Notes: generated by a model not told the origin, from the sequence alone. A stretch of DNA of 51,159 nucleotides from DATGZX01 sp035296965 (GCA_035296965.1 DATGZX010000381.1:1-51159), one strand, 5' to 3'. Positions 15,190 through 25,467 are shown, numbered from the stretch's first letter. A program made the numbers and translations.

Positions 15190-18100
15190 GTGCTACCTAC
15201 CGGCTGGCCGAAGATGCTGCCCAAGCAAAAGATTCTTAGACGTGCACAAAGCCCCGCACGGGCTGCTCGTCAAAACGTGCCGCTGCGCGTCGAGACGTTG
15301 GAAACACGCATTCTATTGACCTTGCCAACGGGGATTGGCTACTACCCCTTCCAGCTCCAACACGCATACGGTTTCGACCAAGTCACCTTCCAAAATGGGA
15401 CAATCAAGGGTGACGGTACCGGGCAAACCATTGCGATCGTCGCCCCCAACGACGACCCCAACATTCAGAGCGATCTACACGTCTTTGATCAAACCCTGGG
15501 GATCCCCGATCCGCCCAGCTTCACGAAACTCGCCCAGGACGGGAGCACCAACTACCCCACTACCGACCCGACTGGCTTTGCCGAGGCGGAGGAGGCCAAC
15601 TTCGTTGAATGGGCGCATGCTCTAGCTCCGGGCGCTAAGATCATCCTCGTGGAGGCCAATGACACGCAGATTGCCAATCTCTACGAGGCGGCTGTACCCA
15701 CTGCAGCCGCGCAGCCGGGTGTTTCGGTGGTCGTTTTTCCTTTCGGGAACCTCGAAGCATCGGTTGAAACCAGCTTGGATAGCTTGTTCGTCACTCCAGC
15801 CGGCCACACGCCAGAGACCTTCATTTCGGCCACCGGCGACGCGGGCTTTGGGCAGGCGCAGTATCCCGCTTTTTCTCCGAACGTCCTGGCCGTTGGCGCG
15901 ACCGAAATTACCCTCGATTCGAGTAACAACATCCAAAGCGAACCAGGCTGGCACCTCAGCGGCGGCGGCCTCAGCGCTTTCGAACCTCAGCCGGCTTATC
16001 AGAAGGGCGTCGTCACACAGAGCACCACTCAGCGGGCCATCCCTGATGTGGCTTTTGCCGGTGGCTTTGACGACAACCTCGGTCTGGTCGATGGGATGGC
16101 CGTTTACAATACGTTCCCTCTGCAGGGATTCCAAGCTTGGCAAGAGGACGGTGGCACGGAGGCCGGGGCCGTTGCCTGGGGAGCGATCATTGCTATTGCC
16201 GATCAGGGGCGCGCGTTGCAGTCGCTGCCCGCGCTCGACGGCGTGAAAGACACCCTGCCCAAGATCTATAGCCTGCCGGTGACTGATTTTCACGACATCA
16301 CCACGGGAAACAATGGCTCGCCCGCCGGACCCGGCTACGACCTGGTGACCGGGCGCGGCACTCCGATCGTGAACCTGATCGTTCCCGGATTGGTGGGAAG
16401 CTCCAATCTGCCGCCCAACATCGGCTATTACCCTGCCCAGATTCAGCAGGCCTATGGCTTCAATAAGGTCATCTTTCAAAACGGCACCGTCGTGGGTAAC
16501 GGGACAGGACAAACCATTGCGATCGTGGATCCCTACGACGACCCGAATCTCGCGAGCGATCTGCATACCTTTGATCAGGCCTTCGGCATCCCAGATCCAC
16601 CTAGCTTCAAGAGACTCGCCCAGGACGGCAGCACCAACTACCCCCCGCAAGATCCGACCGGTTTCGCCGAGGCAGAGATGTCCGCGGACGTGGAATGGGC
16701 TCACGCACTGGCTCCAGGCGCAAGTATCACCGTCGTCGAGGCGAACGACAATCAGATAGCCAACTTGTTTGACATCGCCCTACCCACCGCAGCTGCTCTG
16801 CCGGGCGTATCAGTTGTCGCGTTTCCGACGGCAGACGCTGAGTCGAGCGTTGAAACCAACCTCGATAGTCTGTTCACGACGCCGGCCGGGCATACACCGG
16901 AAACCTTTGTGGCGCCTACGGGCGAAAGCGGTTTTGGACAGGGTGGATATCCTGCGTTTTCCCCAAACGTCCTCGCGGTCGGCGCTACGGAAGTGCAGCT
17001 CAATTCGCAAAATAATATTCAGACTGAAACTGCCTGGCACCTTACCGGCGGGGGCATCAGCATCGTGGAGCCTCAGCCCGCATACCAAAAGGGCGTCGTT
17101 ACCCAGAGCACGACCAATCGTACCATCCCCGACGTCTCGTTCGCGGGCGGCTTCGACGACAATCTGGGCCTGATAACGGGGATGGCGTCGTACGATTCGC
17201 TGCCACTTGAGGGAATACCCGGCGGATGGTACGAGAATGGCACGACGGGCATCGCCTCCATCGCCTGGTCGGCCATTATCGCGATCGCCGACCAGGGACG
17301 TGCATTGGCGGGGCTACCAGCGCTCGACGGCGTCAATGATACCCTCCCCTTGCTCTACAAATTGCCGGCTGCGGATTTCCATGACATCACAACGGGGAGC
17401 AACGGCTCGCCGGCCGGTCCCGGCTACGATCTGGCGACTGGCATTGGCACGCCCATCGTCAATCTGGTCGTTCCCGGATTGCTTAACATCCCGACGAACA
17501 CGATCGCAGGCGTCGCGTTCAACGACCTGAACGGGAATGGCAAGATGGATGCGGGTGACCCAGGGATCTCGAGCCGGACAATCTACATCGACCTCAACAA
17601 CAGCGGCACGCTCCAATCCAACGATCCGACGGCAACCACCGACGCGAACGGCAATTTCACGCTCCCCGATCTGCCGGATGGCACTTACACCATTCGCGAG
17701 GTGCTGCCAGCAGGTTGGGTGGGCACGACCGCTGCGCCCCTGGTCACGGTGAAAGGCGGCCAGGTGGTGAACAATGAGGATATTGGCAGCTTTCAACTGG
17801 TGAATATCGAGGGCGAGGTATTCAGTGACCTCAATGGCAACGGCATCAAGGATGCGGGTGATCCGGGACTGCAAGGCTGGACGGTGCAACTGCTGAGCGG
17901 CACCGGGACCGTTGTCTCGACCGCCACGACGGACGCCAACGGTGATTACACCTTTACCGGCGTTGGGCCCGGGAGCTTTACGATCAAGGAAGTCCTTCAG
18001 GCAGGCGCGCTGCAGACGGCCCCGGCGTCTCCTGGTACATTCTCGCTATCGACGAGTAGCGGGACCAATGTGTCCGGCGATAACTTCGGCGACTTTATTC

Positions 18101-21100
18101 CGGTTTCCCTGGGTGGCGAGGTGTTCAACGATATCAACGGCAGCGGCGCCAACGTCACGGGTGACCCGGGCCTGCAAGGTTGGACCGTTGAATTATTGAA
18201 CCAAACGGGCGCTCTACTCGCCAGCACCACGACCGATAGCAACGGCCACTATACGTTTGCCGGTGTCGGGCCAGGCACGTTTACAATTCAGGAGGTCCGG
18301 CAAGCTGGCTGGACGGAGACCTTCCCAAGCCCTTCAGGTACCCACACCGTCACCATAGGCACCGACAACGGCGCCAGCCTGGATTTCGGCAACTTCCAGG
18401 TGGCGACGATTACCGGCCAGGCATTCAACGACGTCAACGGAAATGGCGCGAAAGACCCAGGCGACACTGGCCTATCCGGATGGACGATCCAGCTCTTGAA
18501 CGGCGGCGGTAGCATACTCCAGACGGCCGTCACGGATGCCAATGGCAATTACATATTTACCAACATCAGTCCCGGCACGTTTGCGATCAAAGAGGTCTTG
18601 CAGTCAGGCTGGTTCTTGACGACGCCGGGTGCCGGCGGAATGTATACCGTGACCACCGCCAGCGGCCTGGTTCTTGGGAACGAGAACTTCGGCGATTTCC
18701 AATCTGCCACGATCAGCGGCGAAGTATTCAACGACCTTAGCGGCAACGGCACCATCAGCGGCGGCGATCCAGGCTTACGGAGCTGGATGATTCAGCTCTT
18801 CAATGCCAGCGCCAAGCTGATCACGAGCACCACCACGGACAGCAACGGCAATTACTCTCTCGCCGGTGTCGGCCCGGGCACCTATACAGTCGCCGAAGTA
18901 TTGCAAACGGGGTGGTTGCAGACCTTTCCGGCCGTTCCCGGCTCTCACTCCGTCACGACGACCAGCGGCGGGACAGAAGCTAATCAGAACTTTGGTAACT
19001 TCCAGGCGGCAGCGATCAGCGGTGAAGTTTTCGTGGACCAAAACGGCGACGGTGTCCTCGGTGGTTCGGACACTGGGCGGCAGGGCTGGACGATCCAGCT
19101 GCTGGACCCCGGCACGGGCGCGGTCCTGGCGACCCAGACCACCGACGCCAACGGCAACTACAGCTTTACCGTACTGCCTGGCACCTATCGCCTGCGCGAG
19201 CTTGGACAAACCGGGTGGGAGCAGACCACCACGAATCCGAGCGACATCACCGTCTCAAGCGGCGGCACGACCGCGGGCGTGAACTTCGGGATTTTCCAAT
19301 TGGCTGTCATTGCCGGCACGGCCTTCCAGGACTTCAACGGCAACGGCCTGCTGGATGGGAACGACACCGGTCTCCCTGGTTGGACCATCCAGATTGTCGA
19401 TCCCGTCTCGGGCGCCATTCTGAACAGCCAGGTCTCAGACGGAAACGGCAACTACAGCATGGTGGCCGGGGGGCCGGGATCGTATCTGGTGCGCGAAGTG
19501 GCCCAATCCAGCTGGCTACAAACAACTAGCTCCATCGTTATCGCCGTCACGACCAGCGGCACAATCGCCAGCGGCCAGAATTTTGGCAACTTCCGCTTCG
19601 CCTCGATCAGCGGCCTGGTCTTCGTCGATAACAACGGTAACGGAATCCGAGACGGGGCTGACTCCGGCGCGCCGGGCTGGACGGTTCAACTGCTGAACCC
19701 AAGTACCGGCACAGTGGTCGCGAGCCGGATTACCGACGCTAACGGCGCTTACGCGTTTGCCAATCTAGGTCCTGGAACGTTTAGAGTGCGCGAGGTTTTG
19801 CAATCGGGCTCGATCCAGACTAGCCCCAACCCTGGTGATGTCAGCACGAGCAGCGGCAGTAATACCTTTGGCGTGAGTTTTGGCGTTTTCCAATTCGCGG
19901 GCATCCGCGGAACCGTATTCTCCGACCGGACCGGCGCCGGAGTGCTAACAAACGGCGATGCGGGGCTGGCGGGCTGGGGCGTTCAGCTCTTGAACGCTGC
20001 CAATGGAAGCCTCCTGCAATCCCAAACCACGGATGTTCAAGGCACCTACCAGTTCAGCAACCTTGGGCCTGGAACCTATCTCGTCCGCGAGGTTCTGCCA
20101 GCCGGCTGGGTGCAGACGACCACCAGCTCGACCGACATCCTGGTATCCAGTGGAACGACAAGTGACGGCGGCGCTTTTGGAAACTTCCAGCTCATCAGCT
20201 TAAATGGGCGCGTATTCATGGACCTGACTGCCGATGGAATCGACAGCCAGGCGAAGCCTGGATTCAACGGCTTCACGGTCGAGCTTTACAGAGACGTTGC
20301 CGGCACCGGCCAGCTCGTTCCAGGCACCGATCCTGTTGTTGCCCGCACGGTCAGCGGCAGCGCGGGCAGGCAACCTGGCCAGTTCTCATTCAGCGGCATT
20401 GGGCCGGGCAAATACATCGTCGGCGAGATCGCTCAGTTCGGCCGCCGGCAGACGGCACCGACGCCTTTGGGCGCCTACTCCGTGGTCGCGGTCAGCGGCG
20501 GCAACGTCACCGCGCTGGACTTCGGCAACCTGGCGTCGTCTAACCAAAGTTTCATCTACCAGGTTTACCTGGATCTGCTGCATCGCCAGGTCGATCCCTC
20601 GGGCATGCCGTTCTTTTCGGGCGAGCTCGACCAGGGCGTCTCACGGGCCCAGGTCATCCAGAGTATCGAGAACAGCCTCGAGTACCGCACGGATCAGGTC
20701 GAGGCCCTCTATCAGAGTTACCTGGGGAGATCTGCCGATCCAAGTGGGCTCGCCTCCTCCCTCAATCTCTTGCTCAATGCATCCAGTTATCTGCCATCTC
20801 AAGTTCTGTACCTTCAGCTCCAGGCCAATATCCTGGGTTCCGCCGAGTACTACCAAAACCGCGGCGGCGGCACCAATGAGGGCTTCTTGTCCGCCCTCTA
20901 CCACGACGTTCTGGGCCGAGCCATCGACCCTAGCGGCGCGATCACCTTCGGCGTCGCTTTAGCCAACGGCATGTCGCGGACCCTGGTCGCCAAGGCCGTA
21001 CTGTCGAGCGTGGAAGCGGACCAGCGGATCGTGGAAACGGACTACATGAACTACCTGCAACGTCAAGCTGACCCGCTGGGCATGGAGGTTTGGGTGAACC

Positions 21101-21177
21101 TGCTCCGTCAGGGTGGTGGATCCGACGCGGTGACCATGGCCATCATCGCTTCGGATGAGTACTTCTCGCGGGTGTGA
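15190..21177 (+). CDS. Giant secreted protein: tandem degenerate sedolisin domains, ten SdrD-B-like repeats, DUF4214
   Basis: This 1995-residue protein starts at GTG, 8 nt after AAGGAG. The planctomycete export motif (VETLETRILLT) lies at 34-44. Residues about 48-400 and 408-768 are two similar sedolisin (S53)-type domains, each with VEWAHALAPGA, SPNVLAVGATE and a final FHDITTG...GSPAGPGYDL calcium-site-like motif. The catalytic GTS serine is Glu324 (GGTEAG) in the first and Thr686 (NGTTG) in the second. The Glu-Asp pair is kept in domain two (E496/D500) but is E134/Phe138 in domain one. Both should be inactive as peptidases. Residues about 770-1780 contain ten SdrD-B/Cna-B-like modules opening with patterns like GEVFNDLNGNG and carrying DANGNYTF. 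The C-terminus (about 1785-1995) is DUF4214-like, with YLDLLHRQVDPSG and similar repeats. Confidence 0.92.
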   Translation: MLPTGWPKMLPKQKILRRAQSPARAARQNVPLRVETLETRILLTLPTGIGYYPFQLQHAYGFDQVTFQNGTIKGDGTGQTIAIVAPNDDPNIQSDLHVFDQTLGIPDPPSFTKLAQDGSTNYPTTDPTGFAEAEEANFVEWAHALAPGAKIILVEANDTQIANLYEAAVPTAAAQPGVSVVVFPFGNLEASVETSLDSLFVTPAGHTPETFISATGDAGFGQAQYPAFSPNVLAVGATEITLDSSNNIQSEPGWHLSGGGLSAFEPQPAYQKGVVTQSTTQRAIPDVAFAGGFDDNLGLVDGMAVYNTFPLQGFQAWQEDGGTEAGAVAWGAIIAIADQGRALQSLPALDGVKDTLPKIYSLPVTDFHDITTGNNGSPAGPGYDLVTGRGTPIVNLIVPGLVGSSNLPPNIGYYPAQIQQAYGFNKVIFQNGTVVGNGTGQTIAIVDPYDDPNLASDLHTFDQAFGIPDPPSFKRLAQDGSTNYPPQDPTGFAEAEMSADVEWAHALAPGASITVVEANDNQIANLFDIALPTAAALPGVSVVAFPTADAESSVETNLDSLFTTPAGHTPETFVAPTGESGFGQGGYPAFSPNVLAVGATEVQLNSQNNIQTETAWHLTGGGISIVEPQPAYQKGVVTQSTTNRTIPDVSFAGGFDDNLGLITGMASYDSLPLEGIPGGWYENGTTGIASIAWSAIIAIADQGRALAGLPALDGVNDTLPLLYKLPAADFHDITTGSNGSPAGPGYDLATGIGTPIVNLVVPGLLNIPTNTIAGVAFNDLNGNGKMDAGDPGISSRTIYIDLNNSGTLQSNDPTATTDANGNFTLPDLPDGTYTIREVLPAGWVGTTAAPLVTVKGGQVVNNEDIGSFQLVNIEGEVFSDLNGNGIKDAGDPGLQGWTVQLLSGTGTVVSTATTDANGDYTFTGVGPGSFTIKEVLQAGALQTAPASPGTFSLSTSSGTNVSGDNFGDFIPVSLGGEVFNDINGSGANVTGDPGLQGWTVELLNQTGALLASTTTDSNGHYTFAGVGPGTFTIQEVRQAGWTETFPSPSGTHTVTIGTDNGASLDFGNFQVATITGQAFNDVNGNGAKDPGDTGLSGWTIQLLNGGGSILQTAVTDANGNYIFTNISPGTFAIKEVLQSGWFLTTPGAGGMYTVTTASGLVLGNENFGDFQSATISGEVFNDLSGNGTISGGDPGLRSWMIQLFNASAKLITSTTTDSNGNYSLAGVGPGTYTVAEVLQTGWLQTFPAVPGSHSVTTTSGGTEANQNFGNFQAAAISGEVFVDQNGDGVLGGSDTGRQGWTIQLLDPGTGAVLATQTTDANGNYSFTVLPGTYRLRELGQTGWEQTTTNPSDITVSSGGTTAGVNFGIFQLAVIAGTAFQDFNGNGLLDGNDTGLPGWTIQIVDPVSGAILNSQVSDGNGNYSMVAGGPGSYLVREVAQSSWLQTTSSIVIAVTTSGTIASGQNFGNFRFASISGLVFVDNNGNGIRDGADSGAPGWTVQLLNPSTGTVVASRITDANGAYAFANLGPGTFRVREVLQSGSIQTSPNPGDVSTSSGSNTFGVSFGVFQFAGIRGTVFSDRTGAGVLTNGDAGLAGWGVQLLNAANGSLLQSQTTDVQGTYQFSNLGPGTYLVREVLPAGWVQTTTSSTDILVSSGTTSDGGAFGNFQLISLNGRVFMDLTADGIDSQAKPGFNGFTVELYRDVAGTGQLVPGTDPVVARTVSGSAGRQPGQFSFSGIGPGKYIVGEIAQFGRRQTAPTPLGAYSVVAVSGGNVTALDFGNLASSNQSFIYQVYLDLLHRQVDPSGMPFFSGELDQGVSRAQVIQSIENSLEYRTDQVEALYQSYLGRSADPSGLASSLNLLLNASSYLPSQVLYLQLQANILGSAEYYQNRGGGTNEGFLSALYHDVLGRAIDPSGAITFGVALANGMSRTLVAKAVLSSVEADQRIVETDYMNYLQRQADPLGMEVWVNLLRQGGGSDAVTMAIIASDEYFSRV
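17485..20540 (+). repeat. Ten SdrD-B-like repeat modules within the coding sequence
   Basis: Ten units of roughly 85-115 residues each open with a variant of (I/S)xGxVFxDxNGNG, continue with a GWTVQLLN-type strand and TTDANGNYTF, and close with PGTFTIREVLQ(A/S)GW and FGNF. The ninth and tenth openings are the most diverged (SDRTGAGV and MDLTADGI). Such modules act as calcium-stabilised stalks in surface proteins, so they probably hold the sedolisin-like domains away from the anchoring end. Confidence 0.85.
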
Positions 21178-21266
21178 GCGGCGAGCGTGGCCGACGGGAA
21201 CTTGGATAAAAAGGCAGACTCCGCGATGTCGAGCAACCGCTCACGAGCCAGTGAACTTGACTCTCC

Positions 21267-23381
21267 TTACCGGCCACGCTTCGCGCCGGTCTGCTGGGCA
21301 GGCACCATAAAAAACCAGGCTCCGTCCCGGTCTTCCCAGAATTGCTGGAAGTCAAGGGGTCCGTTTGCCGAAGCCCCAACGAGGTCGCGAATCTGAACAC
21401 TGACTGTGGCTCTCTGCGACTGAATCGAGAGGACCGTTACGTCCACTGGGATCTCCTGCTCAGTTTGTCCTTCCAGAGAGCGGCCAATCGGTGGCGGGGA
21501 ACGAACGGACCACTTGTAAAGGTTGCGGTCCTCGCCGGGCTTGACGAGAAGTCGCATGCGGGACCAATCTTTTTTCAGCCAAGCTTGGGTAAACAACTCT
21601 GCGCGCGGCTTCAGTTCGCGAGGCAATTCCATGTCCGACGTAGTCGCCGGCCGGGAAAACACCCTGACTGAAAGTAAGAGCAACGCAGCTAGACCGGCAA
21701 CTGGGAGCAACCGCCGGATGACAAAGCGCATCGTTCGTGCTTGGTTCGATCTTGCCGAATGGACCTCCCCATCAACCCACTTGTTATCCTTGGTTCGGAT
21801 GACCTCCACCAGGCTCCCGCTCGGATCAACCCGAAAGAACCGCGAACAGCGGCGGCAGACGTGAAGGTGGCCTAACTTGTCCCAGCGGATCGCACCCTGC
21901 GCGCCGCAGAAGGGACAATCCACTCGTAAAACGCTGCCATCTGGGGCAGGATTAACCTTTCTTGGAGGACGGCCGTATTCCTCGGCTTGTTGCGGCCGCC
22001 TTGCCCGTGATTCTTTTTTTTCTTTTAGGAGTTTGCGTGCTTCCCTTAGCTTCGCGCGCGCGTGCGGATGAGCCGAATTGAGTTCGATAGCCTTTGAGAA
22101 ATCAGCGATGGCCTGGTCATAAAGCTCCAGCGACGTGTGGACCAGGCCTCGATTGTAGTGGGCGGCGGCGTGGTCGGGCTGTTCTCGAATGACCTCGGTC
22201 AGCTCGTTCGCCGCCTTGCTTAATTGCCCTTGGAGGCGAAAGGCAACGGCCCGGTTGAAGCGGGCGCGGGCCCGTGCGGCATCCAGCTCGAGACAGCGCG
22301 AGTAGTCGGCCACAGCATCATCCAGGCGGCGCAGCACCGCGTAGGAGTCGCCCCGGTAGAGTAAACTTTCGGCGTCCCGGTCATTGATCCGGAGTGCGGC
22401 GGAGAAATCCTTAATGGCTTGCGCAGGTTGTTTGCGAATGAGATAGAGCTGTCCGCGCCGCACGTAAGCCTCTCGATGGGCCGGGGCGCGCTGAAGGATC
22501 TCGCTGTAGAGGGCAATGGCCCGATCGTATTCCCTTCGATCTCGGCTGCCTTCGGCCTGGGCGTACACCGACTGCACGCCAGGGGACTCCGGGGCCTCGA
22601 CCGTACCATCCAAGCGTGGCCCCGCCGCAGTGTCTCTAACTGGGGCCAGATTCGCATTCATTTCCCGCGATTTCGAGGGGTGGCCGTACTTCAAAGTTTG
22701 TTGGGCCAAGACAGGGCTCGCCCTGGAGACTCCAACCGGGTTGCCGCCATTGGCGAGCGAAGGGCGGACTAGCGGGAGCACCTCCAAAGCCTGAGGGGCC
22801 TGGGCATCGCTTCGCGCGTCTTCGGATTCAGAAGTGTCGTTGTGAGAAGTACCGGGCACCAGCTGCGGTTCCGCGCCTTCGCTCCGTCCAAGTTGCTGCA
22901 GGACCCAGGTGGAACCGGAGCGCTCCTTAGAGTCGTTCAGCGGCTGGGGGAGCCGGCCTTGGCCAAGGGCATCGAGCGCCTCAGCGACGAGCTGCGCCTG
23001 CTGGCTGACAAGTTCGAGCTCCTCATGGACGGTGGCCAAGTTCTTAGGGAGGACCAAGTAACGGCAGCGCGAAAGCTGCTGAAGGTTTGCGCGGGCAGCC
23101 GTCCAGCAGGCGAGTTCGCTGCGCAGCTTTGCCGCCAGCTCGCGGGCTCCGGCCTGAATAACGCTGGCCATTTCGTCGCGGAGGGCCGACAGGTCGCATG
23201 GGCCGGCAGATGTGGGAAGGTGTTCGGACCGCGCTTTCAGGATGTCAACGACCACCCCGCAGAGAAGTTCAAGGTGATCGATATCCGGTCGTCGGGCGCG
23301 GAAATCCTCGCCCGGCAGACGGCACTCCCTCCGGCCAGTAGCAGTACCCTGCGATCTCAACAAGTCCGCGGAGTGGGCCAT
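21267..23381 (-). CDS. TPR and zinc-ribbon membrane protein
   Basis: The ATG at 23381 follows an AAGAGG site and gives 704 residues; a TTG five codons upstream is less likely. The first third is coiled or low-complexity. Tetratricopeptide repeats follow (SRDRREYDRAIALYSEILQR, KDFSAALRINDRDAESLLYR, YNRGLVHTSLELYDQAIADF). Next come a zinc ribbon (CPFCGAQGAIRW then CRRCSRFF), one transmembrane segment (VIRRLLPVAGLAALLLLSV), and an extracytoplasmic end with FTQAWLKKDWSRMRLLVKPG. The TPR part is probably cytoplasmic and the tail outside. It looks like a planctomycete scaffold protein with no enzymatic motif. It converges with the large secreted gene on the other strand. Confidence 0.82.
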   Translation of the reverse strand: MAHSADLLRSQGTATGRRECRLPGEDFRARRPDIDHLELLCGVVVDILKARSEHLPTSAGPCDLSALRDEMASVIQAGARELAAKLRSELACWTAARANLQQLSRCRYLVLPKNLATVHEELELVSQQAQLVAEALDALGQGRLPQPLNDSKERSGSTWVLQQLGRSEGAEPQLVPGTSHNDTSESEDARSDAQAPQALEVLPLVRPSLANGGNPVGVSRASPVLAQQTLKYGHPSKSREMNANLAPVRDTAAGPRLDGTVEAPESPGVQSVYAQAEGSRDRREYDRAIALYSEILQRAPAHREAYVRRGQLYLIRKQPAQAIKDFSAALRINDRDAESLLYRGDSYAVLRRLDDAVADYSRCLELDAARARARFNRAVAFRLQGQLSKAANELTEVIREQPDHAAAHYNRGLVHTSLELYDQAIADFSKAIELNSAHPHARAKLREARKLLKEKKESRARRPQQAEEYGRPPRKVNPAPDGSVLRVDCPFCGAQGAIRWDKLGHLHVCRRCSRFFRVDPSGSLVEVIRTKDNKWVDGEVHSARSNQARTMRFVIRRLLPVAGLAALLLLSVRVFSRPATTSDMELPRELKPRAELFTQAWLKKDWSRMRLLVKPGEDRNLYKWSVRSPPPIGRSLEGQTEQEIPVDVTVLSIQSQRATVSVQIRDLVGASANGPLDFQQFWEDRDGAWFFMVPAQQTGAKRGR

Positions 23382-23591
23382 TTGCCTCTTATCCAAGCCT
23401 CCAGAATGCCAGTCAAAACGGAAAAGACCTCGCCCTGTGCAAGGGCCTCTGGTTGCAATACGGTGGCGGGCAGTCCTGGGAAAACCAGCAACAGACGCGC
23501 GGTCACCAGGTCAGTCTTTGATCAGACGCGCTACGGCGCGGCCGACATAGACTGACCCTGGGCAGCTCTTGGGAAATCGTCGTAGCGTCCG

Positions 23592-24614
23592 TCAGGGACC
23601 GCTAATGCCGTAGGCGCGTGAGAATTCGTCCACGGCGTGACCGTTCCACAAAGCGTTACTGCCCAAGGGTGGGAAGGGCGCGACGAACGTTGTTTGAAGC
23701 TGGGGGATGCCATTTACCAAGATGTAACCCAGTGCATCCAGAGTTTGGGCTTCGACGTGCCCATCCAGGAAGACGACGTTGGCCATGTTGAAATGGTGTG
23801 CTTCTGCAGGGGAAAAAGGCACAACGATGTCAGGCGTTCCCTCGTCTGGGCCGTAGGGATTCCAGCCAGCAGGGCCGATCCCCGAGGTGATGTTGAAGGG
23901 AGCCTGCTGCCAGTACGGCGAGTTGACCGACAAATTGTCAAATCGCGGAACAAAATGCGGAGGATCGAGCGTCATGGAGTGACCGCCATGTGGGTTCGCA
24001 CCCCCCCGACTGTCCCCGAAAGCGATAGTCCGGGAGGGCTCCTGGACATCCTTGACTGGATAGCGAAGTGTCGGGGTAGTGTTATCGCCATCGACCATGG
24101 TGCGGTTGTTGCCAAGATAGCCGAAATTATAGCCATACGAACCGCTGCGAATGCTGAGAGTCAGATCCCCCTCCGAACTCAAGGCCGCGGGATTTTGCAT
24201 CGACGGACATACGAAAACCTTGTTGGAGAGAGGCACGTTCGTGTAGGTCGTGTCGGCATTGCCGGCGGCCAGAATATCGTCCGGGCTTTGGGGGTTGCCC
24301 AGGTAGGACGCCAGTATCCACTGCCAGCGCGGGCGGTAGACGCCATAGGCATTCGTTATAGGAGGGTATTCGGCGCGGTACTGGGGAAAGGCCCCGTTCT
24401 GGTCGCGATACTGGATTACTGCCAGGCCCAGCTGCCGGAGGTTGGACCGGCACTGCGTCGATTGGGCGGCGCTCCGCGCAGCACTAATGGCGGGCAGCAG
24501 AAGACCCATGAGCGTGACGATAATGGCGATGACGACCAGCATCTCGATCAGCGTGAAACCAAGCCGATGGCCCTGGCGCCATCGTGGGCTAGCCGCTTCT
24601 GAACAGCAACGCAT
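23592..24614 (-). CDS. DUF1559 prepilin-like protein (H-X9-DG)
   Basis: This 340-residue protein has a type IV prepilin-like N-terminus: a short basic leader ending RLG, then FTLIEMLVVIAIIVTLMG with the conserved Glu at position 5 of the mature form. The rest is the DUF1559 domain, abundant in planctomycetes. It contains CRSNLRQLGLAVIQYRDQNG and an H-x9-DG motif (HFNMANVVFLDG) near the C-terminus. It should be cleaved by prepilin peptidase and enter a pseudopilus or secretion filament. I chose the ATG at 24614 for its GAGGG site and the short leader; the frame extends upstream without support. Confidence 0.95.
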   Translation of the reverse strand: MRCCSEAASPRWRQGHRLGFTLIEMLVVIAIIVTLMGLLLPAISAARSAAQSTQCRSNLRQLGLAVIQYRDQNGAFPQYRAEYPPITNAYGVYRPRWQWILASYLGNPQSPDDILAAGNADTTYTNVPLSNKVFVCPSMQNPAALSSEGDLTLSIRSGSYGYNFGYLGNNRTMVDGDNTTPTLRYPVKDVQEPSRTIAFGDSRGGANPHGGHSMTLDPPHFVPRFDNLSVNSPYWQQAPFNITSGIGPAGWNPYGPDEGTPDIVVPFSPAEAHHFNMANVVFLDGHVEAQTLDALGYILVNGIPQLQTTFVAPFPPLGSNALWNGHAVDEFSRAYGISGP

Positions 24615-24894
24615 GTTGAAACCCTCTCGGACGACAACGGGATCAACCTCCAGACGAGCGGGAGGACGCGCTGGGGTCACCCTCTTGGCAATTCCCATAC
24701 CAAGAAGCACATTCGCCATAACCTCAATGCGAACTGGGAGATGAGTGAGTGACAGCGCATGCCCGCGGGAGCATCATGCTTAGTTTGTGTCCCAAGGTGG
24801 TGAGAGGATCGCCAGCAGAAATGCTGTGGGACGGCAAAAGGAGGTGCCGAAACGGTAATCAACCCCGGCAGTTTGGCCCTGCCAATCGGGTCGC

Positions 24895-25467
24895 TTACCC
24901 CGGCCCCTTCGTGCCTTCCCCGCCGGCAGACGTGCCGGAAAAGACGTGGCAGACTTTGTGCAGCCAGCCTTGGATGTCTTGGCTATAGGAGTGGGTGCTC
25001 GTCCGCTCCAGACTCGCGGGGCTGGGCGTTGCCCGGCGGCCGGTGATGCGGTCGATGCGGATGCGATAGAAGACAGGAGTCAGCGGCCCCAAGGGGTCGC
25101 GGAGGCGACTGGACTCACAACCTGCTTTCCACCAGCCGGCGTTCTTGTTCAGGAGCTCGAGAGCGTGGAGCGATGGGTCCTTCCATGGCGGCAGATCCTG
25201 GAGTTCCTCGTAGTGCCCAAAGATGATGACGCTCGTCCATTGGTCGCTGTCCTCGACCTCGTCCACTTCCAGGCAGACGAGGTGGTTGTAGCGCATCCAC
25301 TCGATCTTCTGGCCGGGCGTCGTAAAGGCGTATAGGTAAGGTTGGTCATACGCGAAGTAAATGGGGACAATGTAGGGCTGATTCTCGTGCGCGCACGCCA
25401 GCCTGCCCAGCCTGGTTCGAGTGAGGATGCTGTGGCATTCGGCCTCCGTCATTTCCTGGATCAACAT
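24895..25467 (-). CDS. PPOX-family flavin-binding protein
   Basis: This 190-residue protein has the pyridoxamine-5'-phosphate-oxidase-like split-barrel pattern: MTEAECHSILTRTRLGRLAC, then QPYIVPIYFAYDQPYLYAFT, GQKIEWMRYNHLVCLEVDEV and WTSVIIFGHYEEL. Members bind FMN or F420 and act as small reductases or oxidases. The specific substrate cannot be read from the sequence. The ATG follows an AAGGAGGT ribosome-binding site. The C-terminal 60 residues (TPSPASLERTSTHSYSQD onward) extend beyond the usual fold. It is the last gene of the stress-type cluster, separated from the preceding gene by a palindromic element. Confidence 0.87.
   Translation of the reverse strand: MLIQEMTEAECHSILTRTRLGRLACAHENQPYIVPIYFAYDQPYLYAFTTPGQKIEWMRYNHLVCLEVDEVEDSDQWTSVIIFGHYEELQDLPPWKDPSLHALELLNKNAGWWKAGCESSRLRDPLGPLTPVFYRIRIDRITGRRATPSPASLERTSTHSYSQDIQGWLHKVCHVFSGTSAGGEGTKGPG

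Noticed and set aside
21184..21280. 10-bp inverted repeat as a bidirectional terminator between the convergent genes
   Set aside because: The arms (21184-21193 and 21271-21280) are perfect, but the loop is 77 nt and no T-run follows, so a terminator is not supported.
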